Shown here: in pieces, positions 17,946 through 26,800 of the stretch
Layout: the number at the start of each line of letters is the position of its first letter
Numbering within the stretch: position 1 is the first letter of the stretch
From: Leptospiraceae bacterium
GTDB lineage: Bacteria > Spirochaetota > Leptospiria > Leptospirales > Leptospiraceae
DNA length: 64,000 bases
NCBI GenBank assembly: GCA_024233835.1
Contig: JACKPC010000007.1
Span: 62,001-126,000 of the forward strand
Direction: 5' to 3'
Notes under the pieces: generated by a model
What the model saw: only the letters and a program-made list of their open reading frames with translations
Database searches by the model: none
What the model was told of the DNA's origin: nothing
Made by a program: the position numbers and the translations under genes

Positions 17946-18789
17946 GATGTTTGTTTTTTACCTCATAAATTTTTTTAATCGTTTCATTCGTTAAGGGCTT
18001 ACCATCTAAATCCAATCCCTTGTTCAAAAACCAGTCAGCAACTTCCGGTTGAACATTCCCCCTATTTACCTGCTCTAACATTTCTTCTAAACCCAAATCT
18101 TTGTCATCTTCAATATTCATGGCATTACTAATAAACGCATATAAGAGAAAACAACTAATAAAAGACCATAAAAGGGCAATAATATAACCTAAGTCCCGAA
18201 TTTCTTCTGACATGGGAGGTTTGCCGAGTAGATAGGATGCTAAAATGCCGGCATCGGTCAGGTGTATATTTCCTATAAAATCAAAAAGATCATAAACGCT
18301 GTAAAGTCCGAGACAGGTTCCGATAAATATCAAAAGATAACGACCATATTTCCCTCCGAATAAACCAGAAAGAAAAAAGAAAGTTCCCCAGGCAATACCT
18401 GTGATAAAGGCCAAATCTTCCATACTCGAATAGAAAAAACTTAAAAACGCAAGAATTAACCCCAGTCCTAAGAGGAGAGGTTTTACATGTTCATCTTTTA
18501 AACCCCGGTTTAATAAAAAACCACCGGCAAAAGAAGAACCCAAATAGCCGGCAGAAACGATAAATAAAAAAGAACCTTTGCCGGCTACAGCTATGGTTTC
18601 TCCCGAATTATTGCTATGAATACTTATCTTTTCTACCAGACCGCCGGTAAAAAGTGCTGCCAGGGCATGAGAGACTTCGTGAATCAGAACCACCAATCCC
18701 CGGATATGTTTCATATATTCATTATCCCAGAATGCCAGAAGTAAAAGCAGTATGGATATAAGTAGAGAAAGTTTACCGGTTTTTGTCAT
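17938..18789 (-). CDS. M50-like (M50B) integral membrane metalloprotease
   Basis: 283 aa with about seven membrane helices. The zinc motif is H37-E-V-S-H41 in the second hydrophobic segment (VVLIHEVSHALAALFTGG), followed by SAGYLGSSFAGG, the pattern of the peptidase_M50B group. The cytosolic C-terminal 60 residues contain VNRGNVQPEVADWFLNKG, not part of the protease fold. Its start overlaps the stop of the preceding gene by one base (TAATG). Substrate and whether it is proteolytically active are unknown; some M50B-like proteins are uncharacterised membrane proteins. Confidence 0.75.
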   Translation of the reverse strand: MTKTGKLSLLISILLLLLAFWDNEYMKHIRGLVVLIHEVSHALAALFTGGLVEKISIHSNNSGETIAVAGKGSFLFIVSAGYLGSSFAGGFLLNRGLKDEHVKPLLLGLGLILAFLSFFYSSMEDLAFITGIAWGTFFFLSGLFGGKYGRYLLIFIGTCLGLYSVYDLFDFIGNIHLTDAGILASYLLGKPPMSEEIRDLGYIIALLWSFISCFLLYAFISNAMNIEDDKDLGLEEMLEQVNRGNVQPEVADWFLNKGLDLDGKPLTNETIKKIYEVKNKHHV

Positions 18790-19307
18790 TATTCCAATTC
18801 CTCTTCCTTCTTCTTTTCTATCTGAATTGGTTCTGTATCTTCTTTTGACCCTTCTTCGGAATTAGCAATTAGATGAACCAGTACCGGCTCACTTGTATAG
18901 AAAAAGAAATTTCCTTTTTTATCTTTTAATTCAATATGAAAGGTCTGTTCTTTTTGCATATACACAAAACCCATTAAACTAAATTTATTCTCATCTATCT
19001 CGATTTCAATCTCAACAGGTTTATCAAGGGTATCTACTATCTTAAAAACCAATTCCTTCTTGTCGGGATAATCTTTCAAAGCGGAATCCAGAACTCCTTT
19101 AAAAGAATAACCGGGTTTATAACAATTTTTTAAGGACAATTTCCGATACTTTAAAACATCCTTAGAAACAATTCTGCAAACTTTTACTAATTCGGGATTT
19201 AAGTCGAGATTCAATCGCAGGGGTTTTAAATAGAAAAAAGGATATTTACTTTTCTCTTCTGTTGCAAACAAAGATACTGTTAATAAGATAAATATAATAT
19301 ATTTCAT
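18789..19307 (-). CDS. exported protein, unknown function
   Basis: 172 aa with a signal peptide (MKYIIFILLTVSLFA, cleavage near ATEEK). The mature part has a Cys pair in VCRIVSKDV and KNCYKPGY, possibly a disulphide, a predicted beta-rich middle, and an acidic/lysine-rich tail. No family recognised. It is part of the envelope gene run and overlaps the M50-like gene by a single base. Confidence 0.65.
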   Translation of the reverse strand: MKYIIFILLTVSLFATEEKSKYPFFYLKPLRLNLDLNPELVKVCRIVSKDVLKYRKLSLKNCYKPGYSFKGVLDSALKDYPDKKELVFKIVDTLDKPVEIEIEIDENKFSLMGFVYMQKEQTFHIELKDKKGNFFFYTSEPVLVHLIANSEEGSKEDTEPIQIEKKKEEELE

Positions 19308-19317
19308 GGTAAATACC

Positions 19318-20292
19318 TTAATTAATAATCCTTAATATTTTTTTAAAGAAAAGTCCGTTTTCTCTTTGAGCTAAAATCTGCAAGGAGGGTTTTAACTTCT
19401 TAATTTTAAGGGTATTTTTTTGTTTACAATATAAATCTAATAGTTCATCTCCTTCGTTTCTTATAAGAATTTTTCCCGGCTTCAAAAAGGAACAGGCTTC
19501 ACTGGAACGTCCGGAAATAATCAAAGTTTTAGCCAGTTCTACTGTACTAATATCAATATAGTTCTTACGTTTATAAGGATTGTAAGAGGAGCTCATCCAG
19601 AGATACCTCGCAGAGAGTTTATACCTTCTCTGGTTTCGCAGGTGTAAACCATAGAGGTATAACATATCCATCTTTTGCTGGGTAGAAAGAGCTGAAATGG
19701 AAGCCATATCAAAAAAGGCTTTTCTTAGACTTTCCGGTTTCGCTTTAAGAAAATAAGCCAGGCGAAATATGGGGTTTGCATTGGGTGATTCAGAAAGAAG
19801 ATAAGCAATTCCCTCCGTATCCGGTACTTTCATTTTAATAGAAAAAATCAGGTGAAACAGTTCTATACTGGGTTTTAACTTATATTTCTCCACTAATAAA
19901 GGATGTGTACTTTTATCAGCACTTACAGCAAGACTAATAATAGATGAAAGTTCTAAGGGACTTAAACCCAATCTTTTGGATAGTTTTTCTATAATTTTAG
20001 ATGTATTTTTCTTCCGACTCTTATTCGGACTATGCTTTTTATTGAATAAGAATACTTCCTCATACATATTATATTTCACATATAAGTAAAATAAGCGACT
20101 GATGGCAGTTTTATTTATATCTTTATTCTTTATATTATTTAAAATATTCTCATATAATGGAATTGCAAAAAGTGGAGAGCTTTTTTCTATTTCATAGGCT
20201 TCTTCAAAATAAGAGGCTGCATCTTTTGCCTGAACTACTAACGGGATTAGTAAACATACTATATAGAACAAAAAAATTTTTAGATACCCCAT
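19318..20292 (-). CDS. exported helical-repeat protein, unknown function
   Basis: 324 aa. Signal peptide at 1-22 (IVCLLIPLVVQA cleavage). The rest is almost entirely helical with TPR-like spacing: SYFEEAYEIEKSSPLFAIPLYENIL and RRYKLSARYLWMSSSYNP. It probably acts as a periplasmic scaffold. It lies 10 bp after the PBP1 gene, so a role in peptidoglycan assembly is a reasonable guess from position only. Confidence 0.65.
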   Translation of the reverse strand: MGYLKIFLFYIVCLLIPLVVQAKDAASYFEEAYEIEKSSPLFAIPLYENILNNIKNKDINKTAISRLFYLYVKYNMYEEVFLFNKKHSPNKSRKKNTSKIIEKLSKRLGLSPLELSSIISLAVSADKSTHPLLVEKYKLKPSIELFHLIFSIKMKVPDTEGIAYLLSESPNANPIFRLAYFLKAKPESLRKAFFDMASISALSTQQKMDMLYLYGLHLRNQRRYKLSARYLWMSSSYNPYKRKNYIDISTVELAKTLIISGRSSEACSFLKPGKILIRNEGDELLDLYCKQKNTLKIKKLKPSLQILAQRENGLFFKKILRIIN

Positions 20293-20302
20293 CTTCCCTC
20301 CT

Positions 20303-22945
20303 TTAGAAAAGAGATTGGATTGAATTCGATTTATCTACAGCAGGAGCAATGCATTCTTTAGAAGGCTTTGCCTTGCTTGTAAAAAACTCTTTCTCCTTTG
20401 CTTCACAGGGACAGGCACTGGCATCAAGCCCTGTCTCTTTGCATATTTCTATTTGCTCAGCATTCTTACTGAATGTAAAGCTTCTTTTCGGTAAAACAGC
20501 CAGAGTATCTGCATGAGCGGCTATTGTTCCCCAGAGGGGAGCTGCTGCCAGAGAACCCACTCCTTTGGGTCCCATTCCGTATGCGGAATCATCATAACCT
20601 ATCCAGACAGCAAGAGACAGGTTGGGTTTGAGACCTACAAACCAGGCATCTTTATAATCGTTAGTAGTGCCGGTCTTTCCGGCGACGATTCCTTTATAAC
20701 CGGTTTTCCTTACACTACTGTAGCGGGCACTGCTGGTCATGAGACTAATCATAACTTCGGCTGTATCCGGGTTTACCACCCTTCTCTCAAAAGGAATTTT
20801 CATATTAAATTCATCATTCAGATCATATTCATAAATTACCTTCCCGGTGGAAGATGTAATTCTACGTATCAGATAGGGTCTCTGTATTTTACCATCATTG
20901 GCAAAAGAAGAAAACACGGTGGCCATCTCCAGAGGAGAAAATTCCAGGGAACCCAGAGCTACAGACAAATCATCCCGGTAACGCTTTTTATATTCCTGAG
21001 GATCCGGAAAGAAAAACTGCTGGTAGTATCTCGCTACCGTCGAAAGACCAATTTTTTCTGCAATTTGGACTGCTACTGTATTCTTAGACTTCTCCAGGGC
21101 TGTACGGAGAGAAATTTCTCCAAGATATTCCTTATCAAAGTTATTGGGTGTCCAATCCTTCTCTCCATTCTTTCCCCTGTAAAAAACCTTGGCATCCATA
21201 ACTCTCATGCCTGTATGCACCTTTCCGGAATCTATGGCTGCCGCATAAAGAACGGGTTTTATCGAACTCCCGGTCTGCCTGCGTATCTGGATAGCCCGGT
21301 TGAGCTGGTTATCCTGATGAAATCTGTCCCCTCCTCCGTGCATAAAGAGAATTTCGCCGGTCTGGGGATCAAGGCCTATAACTGCTGCCTGTAGAGTGGA
21401 ATCATCAGAAACCGGGGGTTTTTCGTCTTTCTTTAACCAGACCTTTTTAATTCCACCCTTTTTACCGGTAAGGTAATCGACATGTTTCTGAGTGTCCAAA
21501 ATGGCTTGCTTCTGTAGATCCAGTTGAATAGTCGTCTCTATTTTAAATCCCCCTTCATAGTAAATGTTTTTATCCGGGTTTACTGCTTTAAGAATAGATC
21601 GAACATGCTCGGTGACATAGGGTGCCTCATCGTACCGGCCTTTAAAAACCGATTTATAAGGAGGAGGTTTTAAACCGGCATAGAAGTCATCGATTTCTGC
21701 GCGAATCGAAGGCTGGATGATATTATAACGAATCAACTGCTCAACTATAATTTTTACTCTTTTCTTAGAAAGCTCCCTGTGTTTAAAAGGAGAATACCGT
21801 TCCGGTGCTGAAGCCAGGGAGGCTAAAAGGATCATTTCCTTAACCTTCAAATCCTTTAATTCTCGGTTAAAATAGTACATAGCAGCGTTCTCAAACCCAT
21901 AGGCGCCATGTCCGAGATAGACCTGGTTCAAGTAGGCTTTGAGGATTTCGTCTTTTTTCAGCCTTGTTTCCAGGGCGAAAGCAATTTCAGCTTCCCGGAA
22001 CTTTCGCGACAGGCTTTTTTGTCGGTCTTTAATGAGAATGCGGGAAAGCTGCATGGTTATAGTGGAGGCCCCCTGAGAATAGCCAAAATGGGAGATGTTT
22101 CGAAATAAGGCTCGAAAAATAGCAATATAGTCGATTCCACCATGGTCGTAAAAATTTCGATCTTCAACTGCCAGAATCATTTGAACCAGCCCTTTGGGAA
22201 AATCTTCCAAATTACTGGTTCCTACTTTTTTTTGATAAATTTCTGAGAGTAAGTTCCCGCTACGATCATAGACCATACTGGGTTTATTCTTAGAAAGCTC
22301 AGTTAGAAGACCATCAAGGTTTTCGGTAGCCTTATTAAAACTCATAACAAGAAAAGTAAGACCGAATATCATCGCAATAGCAAAGAGGATAGAAAAAATC
22401 AAAAGCCCCCTGGAACGAAGAATCAGGGGTACATTTTTTTCCCAGAGAAAATCTCGTAAAACCGGACGTTTGGGAATAAAATCCCTTTCTTTTTCTTTTT
22501 TTATCTCAGGTGTAGGCTTAAGAACCGGTTCCTCCTCACTTTCAAGGGCTTCAGTTTCGTAAAGAGGTTTTCTTTCTACAGGAGTCTCTTCAAAAATCCC
22601 CTTTCCCTTTTCTTTCGGAACGTTTACCGCTTCCGTTTCCTGAACTGTCCGGTGTTTTTTTTCTTCTTTTTTCTTTCGGATGGCCTCTTCTAAGATATTG
22701 GAGTGTTTTGAAGCTTTTGGCTCTTCTGCCGGTATTTCCGGTGGAGGAGAAGGTGGGCTAACTCTGAGATAGGTTGGTTCCTTGCAATGAAAGCAGGTGA
22801 TTTTGTATAGGCCCGGTCTCTGCGGGATCCGGGAGAGTCTTGATAAACTACCACAATTAGAACAGGTAAAACTGCCCTTTTCTACTTCCTCTTTGCCTAA
22901 GACGGTTTTCACCTTATTTCTATCGGCAGGGCGTCTATTTTGCAT
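20303..22945 (-). CDS. class A penicillin-binding protein with N-terminal zinc ribbon
   Basis: 880-aa bifunctional peptidoglycan synthase, PBP1A type. The cytosolic N-terminus holds a zinc ribbon (C28-x2-C31, C51-x2-C54), then a long Pro/Glu/Lys-rich linker and one membrane helix at about 178-204. The GT51 glycosyltransferase domain has Glu261 in AVEDRNFYDHGG and QGASTITMQL. The transpeptidase domain has the SxxK nucleophile S560-x2-K563 (TGSSIKP), S620-x-N622 and K757-T-G. The C-terminal Cys-containing tail follows KSFTF. The catalytic residues are intact. It heads a minus-strand run of envelope genes. The zinc ribbon is unusual and is noted below. Confidence 0.93.
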   Translation of the reverse strand: MQNRRPADRNKVKTVLGKEEVEKGSFTCSNCGSLSRLSRIPQRPGLYKITCFHCKEPTYLRVSPPSPPPEIPAEEPKASKHSNILEEAIRKKKEEKKHRTVQETEAVNVPKEKGKGIFEETPVERKPLYETEALESEEEPVLKPTPEIKKEKERDFIPKRPVLRDFLWEKNVPLILRSRGLLIFSILFAIAMIFGLTFLVMSFNKATENLDGLLTELSKNKPSMVYDRSGNLLSEIYQKKVGTSNLEDFPKGLVQMILAVEDRNFYDHGGIDYIAIFRALFRNISHFGYSQGASTITMQLSRILIKDRQKSLSRKFREAEIAFALETRLKKDEILKAYLNQVYLGHGAYGFENAAMYYFNRELKDLKVKEMILLASLASAPERYSPFKHRELSKKRVKIIVEQLIRYNIIQPSIRAEIDDFYAGLKPPPYKSVFKGRYDEAPYVTEHVRSILKAVNPDKNIYYEGGFKIETTIQLDLQKQAILDTQKHVDYLTGKKGGIKKVWLKKDEKPPVSDDSTLQAAVIGLDPQTGEILFMHGGGDRFHQDNQLNRAIQIRRQTGSSIKPVLYAAAIDSGKVHTGMRVMDAKVFYRGKNGEKDWTPNNFDKEYLGEISLRTALEKSKNTVAVQIAEKIGLSTVARYYQQFFFPDPQEYKKRYRDDLSVALGSLEFSPLEMATVFSSFANDGKIQRPYLIRRITSSTGKVIYEYDLNDEFNMKIPFERRVVNPDTAEVMISLMTSSARYSSVRKTGYKGIVAGKTGTTNDYKDAWFVGLKPNLSLAVWIGYDDSAYGMGPKGVGSLAAAPLWGTIAAHADTLAVLPKRSFTFSKNAEQIEICKETGLDASACPCEAKEKEFFTSKAKPSKECIAPAVDKSNSIQSLF

Positions 22946-23091
22946 TATGTCGAATTCCGAAAGAAAGGATAGAAAAATGACCGGGAAGAAAGCTTAAATT
23001 AATTTCAGTTGACGTTCTTTATTTTTTATACCGGTATGGACATTAGGGAAGCTGGGAACTGAGTCCCGAATAACACGGAAAAAGAGAAACC

Positions 23092-23700
23092 ATGGAACAA
23101 GAAAAAAAGTCCTATATAGAAGAATTGAAAGGCAAATATGAGCAAATACAACTTCAACTAAGCCTCGGAAAGAAAGAAGCAGTAGATAAGTTTGAAGAAC
23201 TAAAAACAGAGTTTTTACATTCCATTCAAGAAGCCCTTAAAACCCTGGAAAATGTAAAAGATGAATCTTCTCAAAAACTTCAGGCCGCCCTTTTAGATTT
23301 ACAAACTCAATTAGAAATAAAACGGGCAGAAACCAAAGAAGAATTCGAGAAACAAAAAGCGAATCTTGATAAAGCCCTGGAAAATCTGAATCTCAAAATC
23401 AAGGAACTGAGTCAGAAAGGGGAAGAAGAAGTTAAATCCATAAAAGCCTTAATGGAAACTAAAGCAGAGAATTTCAAAACTCATCTGGATACATTTCGCT
23501 TACACTTTAATCTCGGAACAAAAGAACTAAGAGATGGAATTGAAGAAGAGAAAAAAGAATTAAAGAAAAAGCTTACAGAACTTCAGGGAGAAATGGAAAA
23601 CCTGAGCAAAGACGCCAGCGAAAAATGGGAAAATTCTAAAAAAGCAGTTTCGGAAAAACTGACAGACCTGGGTGGAAAAGTAAAAAACCTATTCGGATAA
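23092..23700 (+). CDS. long coiled-coil protein, apolipoprotein-like repeats
   Basis: 202 aa, nearly all charged amphipathic helix without signal or membrane segment. Glu and Lys dominate, and there are imperfect 11-residue periods such as EELKGKYEQIQ and KKLTELQGEME. The pattern resembles apolipoprotein A/E-like or late-embryogenesis-type helices by composition only. The last residues, DLGGKVKNLFG, end in a short non-coiled tip. It is divergent from the PBP1 gene. It could be a cytosolic structural or membrane-surface-associated protein; the sequence does not decide. Confidence 0.65.
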   Translation: MEQEKKSYIEELKGKYEQIQLQLSLGKKEAVDKFEELKTEFLHSIQEALKTLENVKDESSQKLQAALLDLQTQLEIKRAETKEEFEKQKANLDKALENLNLKIKELSQKGEEEVKSIKALMETKAENFKTHLDTFRLHFNLGTKELRDGIEEEKKELKKKLTELQGEMENLSKDASEKWENSKKAVSEKLTDLGGKVKNLFG

Positions 23701-23834
23701 AACAACATAAGGCCGGTTTTTCCCATCGAGGAATAAACATTTTTTGCAGATGGAAGATCCGGCTTTACAGCTTTTGAACGGGCACTTATACTGGTTTTCA
23801 ATTAAACTTTCGTTCCTCACGGAGTTACTCATCT

Positions 23835-26800
23835 ATGATATGCCCATCCTGCAAAACCTTTCATCCCGGTTTTCCCGGAAGAAACTGTCCGGTTTGTTCC
23901 CTGCCCCTGGAGTCGGAGAGCCAGAAGAACCTCGACAGGCTTGTCCTCGGAAAAATGAAAGATTATATCCAGAGCTGGAAGAAGAAAGGCAAAATTAGTA
24001 AGGAAACTTACACAGAGATTAACCTGGCTATAGATGCAGAAACTACAGCTCCCCTTCCGGAACCGATAACAAAAGCAGAAGAACAAAACCTTCTAGGACT
24101 TTTACTTGCTTCTTTTTTTGAATGGATTCAAAGTTTCTTTTCCGGACTCTCGGGCATAATTGATCCCTTCTGGAGAGAAAAGGGTTTTCCGCAAAAAAGA
24201 AACCTGAGAAAAGAAAGTGTTTCCGGGGATGATCTTTCCGAAGCCGGGGAATTCGCCGGTGTCTCTGTTTTTGCAGAACTGGATAGAAGCAACTCTCTTC
24301 TCTGGGCCGGCATTCGTCCTCTATTAAATGAGTACATCTGGTGGTTTATTGGTTCTCTTCTCGTTCTTGCCGGTTCTATTATGGGAATCCGGGAAGCCTG
24401 GATGACACTGAGCGGCCTTTCCCGTCTCGGCCTGGTTCTCTTTGCTTTGTTTATCTACCAGGTTTTATTTTCCGGACTGGGCTTATTCTTACAAAGAAAG
24501 TCTATCATGACGGGAAGAATTCTTTCGGGCATTTCCTTACTATTATTTCCCGTTACATTTTCTCTCTGCTCGGATATAGTATCCCAAAATCTTAGCTTCG
24601 GTTTTATCTCCCTGTTTCTTTTAGGACTCGCAAGCTTCGGTCTCTTAAAAGTCATCAGCCCGCAGTTCAACCTGAGTGGAACTACATTTTCTCTTACTAT
24701 TCTTCCTTCCATGTTTATTCTGGCTCTCGTTCCGTATGCCACCCAAAAAGGCCTCGCAAATTATCTTATCTTCTTACCCATTTTATTCTTCAGTCTGCAA
24801 TCGGAATGGATATACAGACAGAAACAAATACAACAAAAAGGACTTTTACTTCTTCCCTTTTATGCGAATATTTCTATCCTGCTCGTATTTTTCAATCTAT
24901 CGAAAGAGCTTATTTTTACCGGTAACAATTTGCTTTTACCGGCGGTTTTCCTTCTCTGGATCTTAGCATTTAGCTATGCTTTAGCTCATGCCTTTTACAG
25001 ACATTCGAAACCCTCAGCTTATCCTTTTATCTATTCGGTTTTTGAAATTATCTTTTTAGCCATTGTTTTAAGCATAGGAAGCGGCAGCTTAATCTTCCTA
25101 TATATTCTTCCTGTACCCTTCAATACTGTTTTTGAAAGGCTAATCTATTTCCTGCACCCGACTCTTGCGACACTAATTTTTCTGCATACTACAGCAAGGC
25201 ATACAAGAGCGATTCATCCTTTTATGCTACTCTCCATTTTTACATCTTATCTTTTAGGAAAGGAATTTGCCCCTCAAAACTTCTGGCCATTCGTCTCTGC
25301 TGCGTTTATTCCTATGCTCGGAATTGTTTTTTATCGACATGTAAAAGACAGTTTACAAACTTCCCTGGCTTTTTGGGGGGGGTTATCCGGTATATTCCTT
25401 TTTGCTATATTACAATTTAGTCCAATACTTCCCTATTTAATATCTCCCTTATTGATTTATGGAATTCTCTTCTTTGGCTTCAACCATTACGCAGGGTACA
25501 AACAAAACAGCTTCTTTCATTTTATAGCCGGTCTGGGTGGCTTTGCTATTTTGCAAGCCTTTTCTGCTCTCTATCCCACACAGAATTTGGCATTCAGAAT
25601 AGCCCTTCTTTCGGGATTACTGGCCATCTCCTATAGTCTATTCGGTCTGGGCTTTGATAAACTTTTAAAATGGGGAAGCAAAGAAGACGATTTTAAACCC
25701 TTTGACGATGTGGCCTTAGTCTCCATATTTTTTTCTTTATCTTTTCTATCTTTTAACCGGGAAAGCTCCAACCTGGCCAATTTGTTTTTACTTCTAACCG
25801 GAGCCTTTACCATCCTCCGGTCTTTTCGGGATAAAACCCGCGTAGTAAGTTTTGCAGGCTTTTTGATACTCGCTCTTACTTTCTGGAACCTACTTTTTTC
25901 CAAATATTATATTTCTAATATACCCAACACGGCTTTAGTTTCTTCCGCCTTTTGTTTTCTCTCCGGTTTATTAGCCGGCCTGATTCCTATCTTCCCGGAT
26001 GCAGAAATTAAAAACAGTAGGGCCAGAAGAGTTTTAAAGACCTTCCGATTTCCTTTTTATGCAAATAACACCTTATTACTCCGAGATGGTTTGAGTAGCG
26101 TCTCCCTCGTTTTTCTCTTCTATAGCCTTTCCCAAATCGTACCCTGGTTTTCCCTTGCAGACTACCCCGACAGAAATCTCCTCATTCTTTCAGGAGTCTT
26201 ATTGAGCTTGAATATGCTTTCTGTCTTTATACTACCCGGCTATTCCTTTTTAAATCTAAAAGGCTCTGTTTTGGGTCTTATCGGAATTTTTGTATTTGTA
26301 GGCCTCACAGCGGTAATTAACCGAATCGGAAGACCTCTACCACCGGCTATAGTCGGAAGAAATTTGTCTGTTATTATTGTCTTACTCTATCTCTTTTCTG
26401 TATTTTTAAAACGTAAGGGAGAATTTATTGGCAGCTTACTGGGAAAACCCGTACACGGTCTCTATTATAAATTCGTTCCTCTTTATTCTATGCTTCTCTT
26501 AGGTATCGTCCTTATTCTGGATGCCTTCCTTGTAGGACTACCGGGAACGATTCGTTTTCTATACATAACACCGCCGAGTTTTTTCTTCGGTGCCTTCTTA
26601 GCCTTTTTCTTATATTCCTGCTTCTTAAAGCGCACAATCTCTCTGCATATTTCTCTTTTTCTACTCATTCCCGTATTTGCCCTGAGCTTTTCACAACACA
26701 CATTTATAGGACAGGATTTGATAGCCCTGGAGCCTCCGGGAGGAAAATGGTTACCATCAGGACACAGAGTCCTTGTAAATACAGATTGGCTTTTATCCAA

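Noticed and set aside
20513..21394. 293-codon open frame on the plus strand
   Set aside because: Fully antisense to the PBP1 gene, with no family features; the minus-strand frame carries all catalytic motifs.
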